This document shows positions 25,809 through 34,491 of a stretch of 37,052 bases of DNA, piece by piece. This stretch comes from Candidatus Sungiibacteriota bacterium (GTDB lineage Bacteria > Patescibacteriota > Minisyncoccia > Sungbacterales > HO2-52-23). The stretch is taken from assembly GCA_016206285.1 (NCBI GenBank), contig JACQRW010000013.1, forward strand, positions 1 through 37,052. The letters are read 5' to 3'. The first letter of the stretch is position 1. Every line of letters starts with the position of its first letter. The position numbers were made by a program, and so were the translations under genes. The notes beneath the pieces are model-generated. The model was given only the letters and a program-made list of their open reading frames with translations. It was not told the origin of the DNA and did no database searches.

Positions 25809-26048
25809 AAGGTTATATTTCTTTCTTATCTCTTCCCTTCTATATCGTTTTTTGTACTCTTTTTCAAGAATGACCGATTCTTGTTCTGTTGGCACCTCTA
25901 TATTTTCAACCATGACGAAAGGTCTTCTGGATTTTGTCGATGCAACTTTACCGGAATTGTGTTCTTTTATCCGTCTCGCCAAATTATTCGTTCTGCCAAT
26001 ATATAGATTCTTATCTTTGAGACTTTGAAGAATATAGACGTAAAACAT
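25794..26048 (-). CDS. GIY-YIG endonuclease (single-domain), 3' end overlapping tRNA-Ser
   Basis: MFYVYILQSLKDKNLYIGRTNNLARRIKEHNSGKVASTKSRRPF...; last codons GGA GGG TTC GCA TAG are tRNA-Ser nt 1-15. Confidence 0.9.
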   Translation of the reverse strand: MFYVYILQSLKDKNLYIGRTNNLARRIKEHNSGKVASTKSRRPFVMVENIEVPTEQESVILEKEYKKRYRREEIRKKYNLGGFA

Positions 26049-26056
26049 AGCATGTT

Positions 26057-26108
26057 GCACTAGGCCCCTGCCTGCCGGCAGGCAGGGCTATGCGAACCCT
26101 CCAAGGTT
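26057..26108. repeat. Duplicated 5' end of tRNA-Ser (6 nt flank + tRNA nt 1-26), interrupted by a 22-bp palindrome
   Basis: gcactaggcc + cctgcctgccggcaggcaggg + ctatgcgaaccctccaaggtt versus gcactaggcc + a + ctatgcgaaccctccaaggtt at 25783-25814. Confidence 0.93.
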
Positions 26109-26120
26109 GTCTATAAAATA

Positions 26121-27029
26121 TTACCGCTTTTCCTGGAGCGCCAGAATACGATCTTCGATCGGCGGATGCGTGGAGAATAGCTTGACGATCCACGGGGTCT
26201 TCCGCTCGCCGAATTCATGGTCCGCGCCAAACGGATTTTCAAAAAAGAGATGCGCGGTCGCGTTGGTGGCGGTTGCAAGCGGACGCTTGTATGAGCCGAT
26301 TTTTTTCAGCGCGGAGATCAGGCCGTCCGGGTAGCGCGTGAGGAGCGCGCCGGAGGTATCTGCCAGAAACTCCCGCCTGCGCGAGATGGCAAGTTGGATC
26401 AGTGTGGCAAAAATAGGAGCCAGAATTGAGAGCGCGATACCGATAATGAGGAGAACTCCGTTATTGCCGCGCTCGTCATCGCTCCGGCGGCCGCCGAACC
26501 AGAGCGAGCGCATAAACATATCCGACAGGATCGAGACCATGCCGACCAATACGACCGCCACAGTGGAGACCAGCATATCGCGGTTGCCGATGTGCGAGAG
26601 TTCGTGGCTCAATACTCCCTCAAGTTCGGAACGGTCAAGCATGCCCAGCAGACCCTCGGTAACGCATATGACCGCATGATCGGCGTTGCGGCCGGTTGCA
26701 AACGCATTGGGTGCGGCATCCGGGATCACATAGAGCGCCGGCATGGGAATGCCTGCGCTGATGGAGAGATTTTCCAGTATGCGGTACAGCTCCGGATTGT
26801 CTTTTACTTGGACCGGTTTGGCATGGTGAAGCGCGAGTACGATCTTGCCGCTGAACCAATAGCTTACGACGTTCATAGCGATGCTGAATATGACCGCAAC
26901 ATAGAGAATGCCCGGGTTATGGTAGACTTGGCTGAACGCCCACCCGATTGCGATGACCACGCCGAAAAAGCCGGACATGAGCAGCCATGTTTTCCTGATA
27001 TTCGCCGATTTTTGCGTGTAGAGCGTCAT
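26121..27029 (-). CDS. htpX: Zinc metalloprotease HtpX (M48)
   Basis: NAFATGRNADHAVICVTEGLL, ELEGVLSHELSHIGNRDMLVSTVA, REFLADTSGALLTRYPDGLISALKKI, FSTHPPIEDRI. Confidence 0.95.
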   Translation of the reverse strand: MTLYTQKSANIRKTWLLMSGFFGVVIAIGWAFSQVYHNPGILYVAVIFSIAMNVVSYWFSGKIVLALHHAKPVQVKDNPELYRILENLSISAGIPMPALYVIPDAAPNAFATGRNADHAVICVTEGLLGMLDRSELEGVLSHELSHIGNRDMLVSTVAVVLVGMVSILSDMFMRSLWFGGRRSDDERGNNGVLLIIGIALSILAPIFATLIQLAISRRREFLADTSGALLTRYPDGLISALKKIGSYKRPLATATNATAHLFFENPFGADHEFGERKTPWIVKLFSTHPPIEDRILALQEKR

Positions 27030-27078
27030 AAAATAAGGGTATCAAATTTTATCTGCTTGTGCAATTAAGATATGAAAA

Positions 27079-27099
27079 GCCGTCTCTTAAGAGAACGGC
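27079..27099 (-). terminator. Stem-loop after the response regulator gene
   Basis: gccgttctcttaagagacggc followed by TTTT on the minus strand. Confidence 0.6.
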
Positions 27100-27120
27100 G
27101 TTGTCGTGTCTAAAAAATAA

Positions 27121-27510
27121 TTAAGTAGCAGGAGCAAGTGCTTGTTTTACTGCCTGTAAGATTTGATCAAGCTCAAGGGGTTTTCTAATAAATTGAGCGT
27201 TGTAGCTTGAGGCGACTTGAGCTCTGCGCTCGTAGTCTTCCCCGCTCATAATAATGACCGGAATATGAGCAAGTGCCGTATCTTGTCGCAACGTAATAAG
27301 TAATTTCAAACCGTCCATAATCGGCATGTCTACATCTGATATGACCAGATCAGCGGGCTGTTGGCGTAATTTATTCAGAGCGTCTTGACCGTCCAAGGCA
27401 ACAACGACCTCATATTCTCCATAGTGCGGCAGTATTGTCACCAGTAGTCTTCTCATGCCCTCATTATCATCAACAACAAGAATTCTTTTTTTATTCTGCT
27501 CATCGGGCAT
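27121..27510 (-). CDS. Single-domain response regulator (REC)
   Basis: KRILVVDDNEGMRRLLVTIL, DLVISDVDMPIMDGLKLL, IIMSGEDY, FIRKPL. Confidence 0.94.
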   Translation of the reverse strand: MPDEQNKKRILVVDDNEGMRRLLVTILPHYGEYEVVVALDGQDALNKLRQQPADLVISDVDMPIMDGLKLLITLRQDTALAHIPVIIMSGEDYERRAQVASSYNAQFIRKPLELDQILQAVKQALAPAT

Positions 27511-27553
27511 TTTGGCGCCTCCTTCTCTTTTTTAGAAAGATCGTATAACTGAT

Positions 27554-27582
27554 AATATAACATGTCGTACTTAATCAGTCAA
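27554..27582 (-). promoter_or_regulatory. Predicted promoter of the response regulator; -35 overlaps the mraY stop codon
   Basis: TTGACT - 17 nt - TATATT on the minus strand; AAGGAGG upstream of ATG 27510. Confidence 0.6.
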
Positions 27583-28655
27583 CGCCCAATGAGGGCGATG
27601 GCCATGCCGATAATGGCCATAACGGTGCCGACCACCCAGAAGCGCATGGTAACTTTATAAGGCGGCCAGCCGATTGCCTCGAAGTGATGGTGGATGGGGG
27701 CGATAAGAAATATTTTTTTGCCGCGGAAGCGTTTGGAGCAGAATTGGATCACATCGGAAATCACTTCTACCATGAGTATGAATCCGATAACCGGAAGCAT
27801 GATTGCCGAATCAGTGAGAAACGCAACCACTGTAAGCGAAGTGGTGAGACCAAGGATGCCTGATTCGCCCATGTAAAAACGCGCAGGCGGGATATTGTAC
27901 CAAAGAAATGCAAGCAGTGCGCCGATGATAACCGCGCAGAATGCCGCCAGATCTATCTGCCCGCGGAAAAATGCAATGCCGCCGTATGCGGTAAAAATAG
28001 ACGCAAATACTCCGCCGGCAAGGCCGTCTATGCCGTCAATAATGCTTGATGAAAAAAGAACGATCATGGCTGCGATAAAAAGCGGAACATACCAGATGCC
28101 GATGAAGAGATCCCCATAGCCGGGAATATAGATAGTGCGCCAGTCGAGTTTGTAGTAGAACCAGAGTGCTCCGGAAAGTGCGATCAGAAAGATCACGAAA
28201 AGCCGATGGCGGAATTTAATGCCCCCGGACGCTTTTTGCGCTTTTCCTTCGCGCACCTGCAGGAGATCATCGGCAAGTCCGAGCAGTGAAGATGCAAGCA
28301 GAATAAAGAGCGGCAGCCATGTCTGGTTGCGGGAAAGAAAGTTTGCTTTGTCCCAGAAAGAGATTCCGGTAAATTTTGCAACAGCCCAAAGGAGCAGGGC
28401 CAAAGAAACCGTGGTAAGCCAGATTAATACGCCACCCAGGCGCGGCACCGCAGTCTCGCGATCTTTATGAAGCGCCGAAAAGAGAGGGGTTTTGGTGCCA
28501 TCTGGAGACGAGGTGCGCACGTCTTTGCGCCACAGCCGGTACTTGTACATATAGTAAATAAGCGAGGGCGTCAAAAGCATAGCCAAAATAAACGAGACGG
28601 AAAAAAGCCCGAATACTTTGATTGCGTTTGCGATTGCGTCTGTGGTGGGTGGCAT
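27579..28655 (-). CDS. mraY: Phospho-N-acetylmuramoyl-pentapeptide-transferase
   Basis: FSSSIIDGIDGLAGGVFA, NIPPARFYMGESGILGLTTSL, LIAPIHHHFEAIGWPPYKVTMRFWVVG. Confidence 0.94.
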   Translation of the reverse strand: MPPTTDAIANAIKVFGLFSVSFILAMLLTPSLIYYMYKYRLWRKDVRTSSPDGTKTPLFSALHKDRETAVPRLGGVLIWLTTVSLALLLWAVAKFTGISFWDKANFLSRNQTWLPLFILLASSLLGLADDLLQVREGKAQKASGGIKFRHRLFVIFLIALSGALWFYYKLDWRTIYIPGYGDLFIGIWYVPLFIAAMIVLFSSSIIDGIDGLAGGVFASIFTAYGGIAFFRGQIDLAAFCAVIIGALLAFLWYNIPPARFYMGESGILGLTTSLTVVAFLTDSAIMLPVIGFILMVEVISDVIQFCSKRFRGKKIFLIAPIHHHFEAIGWPPYKVTMRFWVVGTVMAIIGMAIALIGR

Positions 28656-28662
28656 ATAAAGT

Positions 28663-29631
28663 TTACTGTCCGCCTTCAGCGGAGAATGAATTCTCAAGCC
28701 ATGTAATTAATTTTCTGCCATCGCCGAAGCGGTCATGCGATCCCATCAATACGATCAGCGCGACATGATTCGGTTTTACCGGATACAGCATGGCAAGCGT
28801 CCCCTGTGCGGCATTGGTAAAACCCGTTTTGCTTCCAAGAATGGCGGGGAATTCTTTCAAAAGGTCGTTGGTGTTTTCAATGGTATGGCTTTTGCGGTTC
28901 ACGGAATAGACTGTTGTTTCAACCGTGCGCGAGATTTCGAAAATATTTTGGTGCGTATAAAAAATATGGTCGAGCAGGCGCGCTACGTCGGCGGCGCTCA
29001 TAAAGTGATCAGGATCGTCAAGTCCGATCGGATTTTGAAAGTGCGAGTCTGTCATGCCAATCCGCGCGGCTTTTTGATTCATGAGGTCTGTAAATGAAGT
29101 GGTGGTTGCGGCTGCCATGGCAGCGCTGCGGCTCCGGTGTTTTTTTTGGATTGTTTCGGCAATCGCATATGCGGCATCGTTTGCCGAGGCGATAACGGCG
29201 AACTTTAACATATCGTCGCGGAGAAAGGATTCTCCTGCGGCAGCGCTGCTTTGGGTCGGGTCTACTTTTTTGGCAATCGCAGAGAAAGTAACAAGGTCCG
29301 AAGAAGCAAGTTCTTCTGCGGCTATGGTCGCGGTCATAAGTTTGGTGAGGCTTGCCGGCGGCATGCGCTTCAATTCCCGCCGGCTCAAGAGGGGCGTTTT
29401 TTCTCCGACAAGGCGCACGACATAGCTTTCGGCATCAATGCCCTCCGGCTCCGGGATTACGGCTGTCGGCCGGATTCTTTTTAATGCGGCAATCTCGCTC
29501 GCCGTCTGTTCCCTGATTGCCGGCGGGGTATCTTCAAACGGCTTGCTGATCTTTGTAAATGCGAAAAATCCCAGAGCAATAACGCCAAGTACAATAACAC
29601 TGTTTTTAATAAAGGGAGATTCGTAGTTCAT
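28663..29631 (-). CDS. Serine-type D-alanyl-D-alanine carboxypeptidase (S11 family)
   Basis: PASLTKLMTA (SxxK), ASANDAAYAIAE (SxN), LGSKTGFTNAAQGTL (KTG). Confidence 0.92.
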   Translation of the reverse strand: MNYESPFIKNSVIVLGVIALGFFAFTKISKPFEDTPPAIREQTASEIAALKRIRPTAVIPEPEGIDAESYVVRLVGEKTPLLSRRELKRMPPASLTKLMTATIAAEELASSDLVTFSAIAKKVDPTQSSAAAGESFLRDDMLKFAVIASANDAAYAIAETIQKKHRSRSAAMAAATTTSFTDLMNQKAARIGMTDSHFQNPIGLDDPDHFMSAADVARLLDHIFYTHQNIFEISRTVETTVYSVNRKSHTIENTNDLLKEFPAILGSKTGFTNAAQGTLAMLYPVKPNHVALIVLMGSHDRFGDGRKLITWLENSFSAEGGQ

Positions 29632-29643
29632 TGGATGTCTTCA

Positions 29644-30219
29644 TTAAAGAGATGCCGCGGGTTGCTGTGTTGCCGGTATTTCTGCTGTCCCAGGCTTTTC
29701 TTCCGCGATTTCTATGGCCTCTTTTTGCAGTGATTCGTATTCCGGAAGCTCTTCCAGTTTGGAAAGTCCGAAATGCTCCAGAAACTGAAAACTGATACGG
29801 TACTGGTATGCCCGAGCATCGCGCGGATGTTCAATCCGTTCGATCAATCCGCGCATCAGCAGATTCCGCAAAGTGAACGATGAATTCACGCCGCGGATAT
29901 AATCTATCTCCGGCCGGGAAAGAGGCCCCTTATATGCCACTATTGCAAGGGTTTCCAGCCCGGAGCGGGACAGTCCTTCGGTAAATTCGCTTTTGACCAA
30001 TTTCTCCACATAGGCATGGGCATCCGGATGCGAGCCGATCTCCACTGCTCCGTCCTTTTGTACGAGCACCAGTCCCCTGTCCGTGTATTCGTGGGCAAGC
30101 TGATGAACACCGTCGCTGATTTCTTCTTCGGACAGTTCAAGAAGCTGTCCGAGCTCTTTGAGCTTCATCGGCTCGCCATGCATAAACAGCAACGCTTCAA
30201 TTATTGACTTGGTCTGCAT
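29644..30219 (-). CDS. scpB: Segregation and condensation protein B
   Basis: IIEALLFMHGEPMKLKELGQLL, LETLAIVAYKGPLSRPEIDYIRGVNSSFTLRNLLMRGLIE. Confidence 0.93.
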   Translation of the reverse strand: MQTKSIIEALLFMHGEPMKLKELGQLLELSEEEISDGVHQLAHEYTDRGLVLVQKDGAVEIGSHPDAHAYVEKLVKSEFTEGLSRSGLETLAIVAYKGPLSRPEIDYIRGVNSSFTLRNLLMRGLIERIEHPRDARAYQYRISFQFLEHFGLSKLEELPEYESLQKEAIEIAEEKPGTAEIPATQQPAASL

Positions 30220-30235
30220 AACGTTAACTTACCAT

Positions 30236-30940
30236 TTATATAATTCTCTTTACTATAATATCCGAAAAAGCGCTTTCCTGCCGCACGTCAACAAGTTTTT
30301 CTTTCGTAAGCTCCAAGATCGCAAGAAAACTGACAATAATATCAACTTTCTCTCGTGATCCCTTCACGATCTCCGAAAAAGCGCGCTCAACCGCATTTTG
30401 CACCAGTGATCTGATCTGTGCCATGCGCTCTTCAAGAGAAACCACCCGCTTCATCTTCTCTTCGATCAGCTTCTCGATTTTTGGCAGCGCCGCGAGGAAT
30501 GTGCGAAATGCTTGTGCAATATCCCCGAGCGCGAGCTGCGGCGGCGGGAAAAAAACAGGGGCAAAAGCAAGATAGGCATCGCGGACAAAAATGGGTTTGC
30601 GCGCCGACTCCAATTTTTTAAGCACTGCCGCCCGATCCCGGAATTTCCGGTATTCGGAGAGGCGAGCCTCGAGTTCTTCAGCCGATTGATCTTCCTCTTC
30701 CGAAACCGGCAGATTTGGCAGAAGCGACCGCGACTTGATCAGCATGAGCTGAGATGCGACAACCAAAAACTCCGCGAGCTGCTCCGGGTCGATCTGCTCA
30801 AGAGAGCGCACATGCGCGATGTACTCCTCTGCCACCCGTGCAAGCGATATCTCCGAGATGGAAAGTCTTTCCTTTTCAATCAGTTCAAGGAGCAGCTCAA
30901 GCGGCCCTTCAAATTTTTCATGTTTGATCTCGAAAACCAC
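30236..30940 (-). CDS. scpA: Segregation and condensation protein A
   Basis: FEGPLELLLELIEKERLSISEISLARVAEEYIAHVRSLEQIDPEQLAEFLVVASQLMLIKSRSLLP. Confidence 0.93.
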   Translation of the reverse strand: MVFEIKHEKFEGPLELLLELIEKERLSISEISLARVAEEYIAHVRSLEQIDPEQLAEFLVVASQLMLIKSRSLLPNLPVSEEEDQSAEELEARLSEYRKFRDRAAVLKKLESARKPIFVRDAYLAFAPVFFPPPQLALGDIAQAFRTFLAALPKIEKLIEEKMKRVVSLEERMAQIRSLVQNAVERAFSEIVKGSREKVDIIVSFLAILELTKEKLVDVRQESAFSDIIVKRII

Positions 30941-31005
30941 ATGTTGAGTGTAACGTTCAAATGGTCAGTTGTAAACAGTGGAAAACTATAGTAACATGGC
31001 TCTAT

Positions 31006-32322
31006 ATGGAACGAACTCATATCGGCGACATCAAACAACATATCGGCGGGCAGGTGACCATTGCCGGGTTTGCCCAGGTGATCCGCAACCAGGGCAGTAT
31101 TCAGTTTATTGTTGTACGCGACATTTCGGGCACCGTACAGGTCGTGGTAACCAAAGATAAGACTGAAGCGCGGCAGATCGTTGATTCGCTCAATCTCGAA
31201 TCCGTGGTGCAAATTTCCGGTTTGGTAAAAGAAGAGAAACAGGCGCCCGGCGGGTTTGAGATCGCTGCGGAAAGCATTGTTGTACTTTCGCTCGCAGAGC
31301 CTGAACTGCCTATTCCCATTATAGAAAAAGGAAGCGACGAAGAAGCCGATCAGTCCATCAGGCTTGACTGGCGCTGGCTTGACTTGCGAAAACCCAAACA
31401 TGCGCTGACCTTCAAAGTGTGGACGCTTATGGAGGCCGCATTCAGGGAATACTGGGTAAGCCGCGACTTTATCGAAATCCACTCTCCGAAGCTGATTGCC
31501 ACACCCAGTGAATCCGGCTCCGAGGTATTTGAGGTAACCTATTTCGAGCGCAAGGCCTATCTTGCCCAGTCTCCCCAATTCTACAAGCAGATGGCCATGG
31601 CAGCCGGGTTTGAGAAAGTATTTGAAGTGGGGCCGGTATTCCGCGCGGAACCGTCTTTTACCTCGCGCCATGCGACCGAATTCACCGGATACGATATGGA
31701 AATGTCATATATCTCGTCTCATGAAGATGTCATGGCCGAGGAGGAAAAAACCATCCAATATGTTTTGCAAAAAGTAAAAGACAAACACGGGGAAGAAATA
31801 CAAACATTGCTTGGGCGCGAAGTGATCGTGCCGTCCCTGCCCTTTCCGAGGATATCCATGCACGAGACCAAACAGATTCTTGCCGGACTTGGCGTACCCA
31901 GCGAAAAAGACGGCGATATCTCGCCCGAGGAGGAGCGCAAGATATCGGAATATGTTCGGGAAAAGCACGGGCATGAATTCGTATTCATCACCGAGTATCC
32001 GGTAAGCGTGAGGCCATTTTACCACATGCGCGATGAGGGCGATCCGTCCCTTACCAAAAGTTTTGATCTGCTCTGGAACGGCTTGGAAGTAACCACCGGC
32101 GCGCAGCGCGAGCATCGCTACGACGTGCTGGTTTCGCAGGCAAAAGAAAAAGGCATGGGTTTGGAGCCGATCCAATTTTATCTCAATTTCTTCAAATACG
32201 GCTGTCCCCCGCACGGCGGATTCGGCATGGGGCCCAACCGCATGATCATGAAGCTGCTCAATATCGAAAACGTCCGCGAGGCATCTTTCCTCTACCGCGG
32301 CGTCAAACGGCTGGAACCGTAA
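31006..32322 (+). CDS. aspS: Aspartate--tRNA ligase, archaeal-type (possibly non-discriminating)
   Basis: MERTHIGDIKQHIGGQVTIAGFAQVIRNQGSIQFIVVRD; VFEVGPVFRAEPSFTSRHATEFTGYDMEMSYI; GFGMGPNRMIMKLLNIENVREASFLYR; no bacterial GAD insertion. Confidence 0.93.
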   Translation: MERTHIGDIKQHIGGQVTIAGFAQVIRNQGSIQFIVVRDISGTVQVVVTKDKTEARQIVDSLNLESVVQISGLVKEEKQAPGGFEIAAESIVVLSLAEPELPIPIIEKGSDEEADQSIRLDWRWLDLRKPKHALTFKVWTLMEAAFREYWVSRDFIEIHSPKLIATPSESGSEVFEVTYFERKAYLAQSPQFYKQMAMAAGFEKVFEVGPVFRAEPSFTSRHATEFTGYDMEMSYISSHEDVMAEEEKTIQYVLQKVKDKHGEEIQTLLGREVIVPSLPFPRISMHETKQILAGLGVPSEKDGDISPEEERKISEYVREKHGHEFVFITEYPVSVRPFYHMRDEGDPSLTKSFDLLWNGLEVTTGAQREHRYDVLVSQAKEKGMGLEPIQFYLNFFKYGCPPHGGFGMGPNRMIMKLLNIENVREASFLYRGVKRLEP

Positions 32323-32334
32323 AAAATAAAGAAG

Positions 32335-32365
32335 ACGGCTGCATCTTTTGTTGTAGCCGTTTTTA
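32335..32365 (+). terminator. Rho-independent terminator after aspS
   Basis: ACGGCTGCA tcttttgt TGTAGCCGT TTTTATT. Confidence 0.8.
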
Positions 32366-32551
32366 TTGATACTCCATGATGGGTTTCGTGTGTATAGATT
32401 AAAAAACGCCAAAATTAATGCGTGATATATTGTACGGGCACTACAGCATCTCTAGGATGCACCAAGAAAGGTTCTTGGATCAAGCCGCTTGCATGTGCCA
32501 TACTTCCTCCAAAACCAAGCAAGGCATCATTTCTAAAAAAATTTTGGAAAA

Positions 32552-33040
32552 TCAAGTAGTTGTTCTCGTTTTTTTCTTATTGAGAAATATTTGAATAGCT
32601 TTCGCAGTGCGGCCAATGGCTTTAATATTTTGCGCTGTCATGTCACCTACTTTATATTGTTTTGAGATTAAGGCAACCGCCTTTGGACCAATTCCGATCT
32701 GGCGGCGAACCGCCGCTGTTCTTGGAAAGACCCAAAAATGAAGATGCCGCACTCCTTCACCGAATTTCAGAATATATACTTTTTGTGCACCAGTAACGAA
32801 ACGAATAGCAGATGTTACTTTTTGTAAAACCATTCCCATTTCTCGCGCTTCAGCCGGATGCAACTCATCCGCCTCTTCAATGTGTCTTTTTGTTTTTAGA
32901 ATAAGAAATCCGGGCAAGCTCATACCGAACGCATGCTCCACGATCCAGTGTTGCGTAGCATAAATCTGTCCCCCTACAGATTGATCTTTTCCTGTTGTGT
33001 AAGAGCACGAGATGCAACTATCATTTATTTTTTTCTCCAT
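32552..33040 (-). CDS. HIT-like family protein, possibly frameshifted at its 3' end
   Basis: CISCSYTTG.D...ILKTKRHIEEADELHPAEAREMG...KFGEGVRHLHFWVFPR; starts at MEKKINDSC. Confidence 0.75.
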   Translation of the reverse strand: MEKKINDSCISCSYTTGKDQSVGGQIYATQHWIVEHAFGMSLPGFLILKTKRHIEEADELHPAEAREMGMVLQKVTSAIRFVTGAQKVYILKFGEGVRHLHFWVFPRTAAVRRQIGIGPKAVALISKQYKVGDMTAQNIKAIGRTAKAIQIFLNKKKTRTTT

Positions 33041-33060
33041 AAAGATATTACCTATTTCTC

Positions 33061-34491
33061 TTAAACGATATTGCCTTTCCGGATTGGTATCTCTACCCAA
33101 AAGGTGCTGCCATTGCCGGGTCCCGGAGATTCAACACCCACCCGGCCGCCGTGATCTTCCACAATACGTTTGGCAAAATAGAGCCCGATGCCGGTGCCAT
33201 TGACTACAAGATTTTTCGCTTCCGGAAGCCGGTTGAATTTCACGAAAAGTTTCGGGATATCCTCTTTTTTAATGCCAAGTCCGTGGTCTTTCACGCTGAA
33301 GCGGAGTGTTTTATCTTTGTCAGCTTCTTCAATCATGACACTGATACTTCCTTCTTTGGAATACTTCATCGCGTTGTCAATGATATTCACCGCAACTTCG
33401 CGCATCTTGTCGGCATCGAACAGAAACGGAGCAAGATTTTCCGCATGGTTTTCAAAGACGAGCTTAAGCCCTTTTTTCTTTGCCGCAGGCGTATATTCTG
33501 TGACAATCCCCTGCATCATTTTTACAAAATCCGCCTCTTTGAATTCATAATGAATTTTTCCGGATTCAATGCGCGAAAGATCAAGCAAATCCGAGACAAG
33601 CTTGACCAGCTGGTCTGTCGAGTTGGCGACAATCTGAAGCGCGTTTTGGAGCTTCTTGTTTTTCCGGGGCGCGCCAAACTCTCCCTCCTGCACCAGCGAA
33701 ATATATCCTTTAATCACCGTAAGCGGGGTGCGCAGCTGGTGTCCGGCAATTGAAACGAATTCCGACTTCTGCGCATCAAGTTCTTTCAGACGCGCGTTTG
33801 CTTCACCAAGCTTGTCGTTCATCACCCGCAGCTGTTCGTATAATTCGGCTTTATCAAGGGCTACGGCAACCACATCGGCAAAGATGGCAAGCGACTCTTT
33901 TTCGTATTCTGCAAGTTCGTCGAATTTTCTGTTTGAAAATAAGATCAATGCGCCGATCACCTTATTGTTGATGATGAGAGGATACCCCAGCGTGGTTTTG
34001 ATATGGACTTCCTTTACGACAAAATTCCGCACATGTTCCGGGATCACGTCTTTCCAGATATGCCCGAGGCCGTCTTTATGATGCGCGGATCTTCCCCTGA
34101 TGATTTCTCTTAAAAAAGGATTCTCCTCGATATTCGAAATCGTGTATTTTTCAAAGGAATGTCCGAATTCAACTTCAATTTTGCGCAGTCTGCCGGATAC
34201 TGCGAAAGCAAGCGGATAGAGAGTCTTATTCTCTTCTCCTGTGGTAAAAATTCCTACCAGTTCGAGTTCAAGGGCCTCTCGCACGATCTTGACCACCTCC
34301 TCCCCGAGCGCCTTTGGCTTGAACGTCTGAATGCTGGTCTGGTAGAGCTGCCGCAAGATAGACAACGTCTTATTTTTTACCACCAGCTCAGAGTTCCGCT
34401 TATACAGCGTTTCCGTAACCTCCTTAAAATTCTCATCCGCCGAAGTTTGCGAAGCGGCCCCTCCGATTTTTCGAGTCAAAAAAGAAAACAT
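33061..34491 (-). CDS. GAF-domain sensor histidine kinase
   Basis: H-box FVSIAGHQLRTPLTVIKGYISL; N/G boxes EVAVNIIDNAMKYSKEG, KDHGLGIKKEDIPKLFVKF, GTGIGLYFAKRIVEDHGG; GAF-like middle region. Confidence 0.94.
   Translation of the reverse strand: MFSFLTRKIGGAASQTSADENFKEVTETLYKRNSELVVKNKTLSILRQLYQTSIQTFKPKALGEEVVKIVREALELELVGIFTTGEENKTLYPLAFAVSGRLRKIEVEFGHSFEKYTISNIEENPFLREIIRGRSAHHKDGLGHIWKDVIPEHVRNFVVKEVHIKTTLGYPLIINNKVIGALILFSNRKFDELAEYEKESLAIFADVVAVALDKAELYEQLRVMNDKLGEANARLKELDAQKSEFVSIAGHQLRTPLTVIKGYISLVQEGEFGAPRKNKKLQNALQIVANSTDQLVKLVSDLLDLSRIESGKIHYEFKEADFVKMMQGIVTEYTPAAKKKGLKLVFENHAENLAPFLFDADKMREVAVNIIDNAMKYSKEGSISVMIEEADKDKTLRFSVKDHGLGIKKEDIPKLFVKFNRLPEAKNLVVNGTGIGLYFAKRIVEDHGGRVGVESPGPGNGSTFWVEIPIRKGNIV

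Noticed and set aside
26011-26193. 60-aa minus-strand ORF containing LPAGRQG
   Set aside because: Reads through htpX end, tRNA fragment and palindrome; LPAGRQG is translated palindrome sequence, not a gene.
30880-31671. 263-aa minus-strand ORF
   Set aside because: Antisense to aspS; no recognisable motifs.
31705-32412. 235-aa minus-strand ORF
   Set aside because: Antisense to aspS and its terminator; no motifs.
32416-32592. Plus-strand 58-aa ORF MRDILYGHYSISRMHQERF...
   Set aside because: Opposite strand to the more protein-like HIT tail frame; no Shine-Dalgarno.
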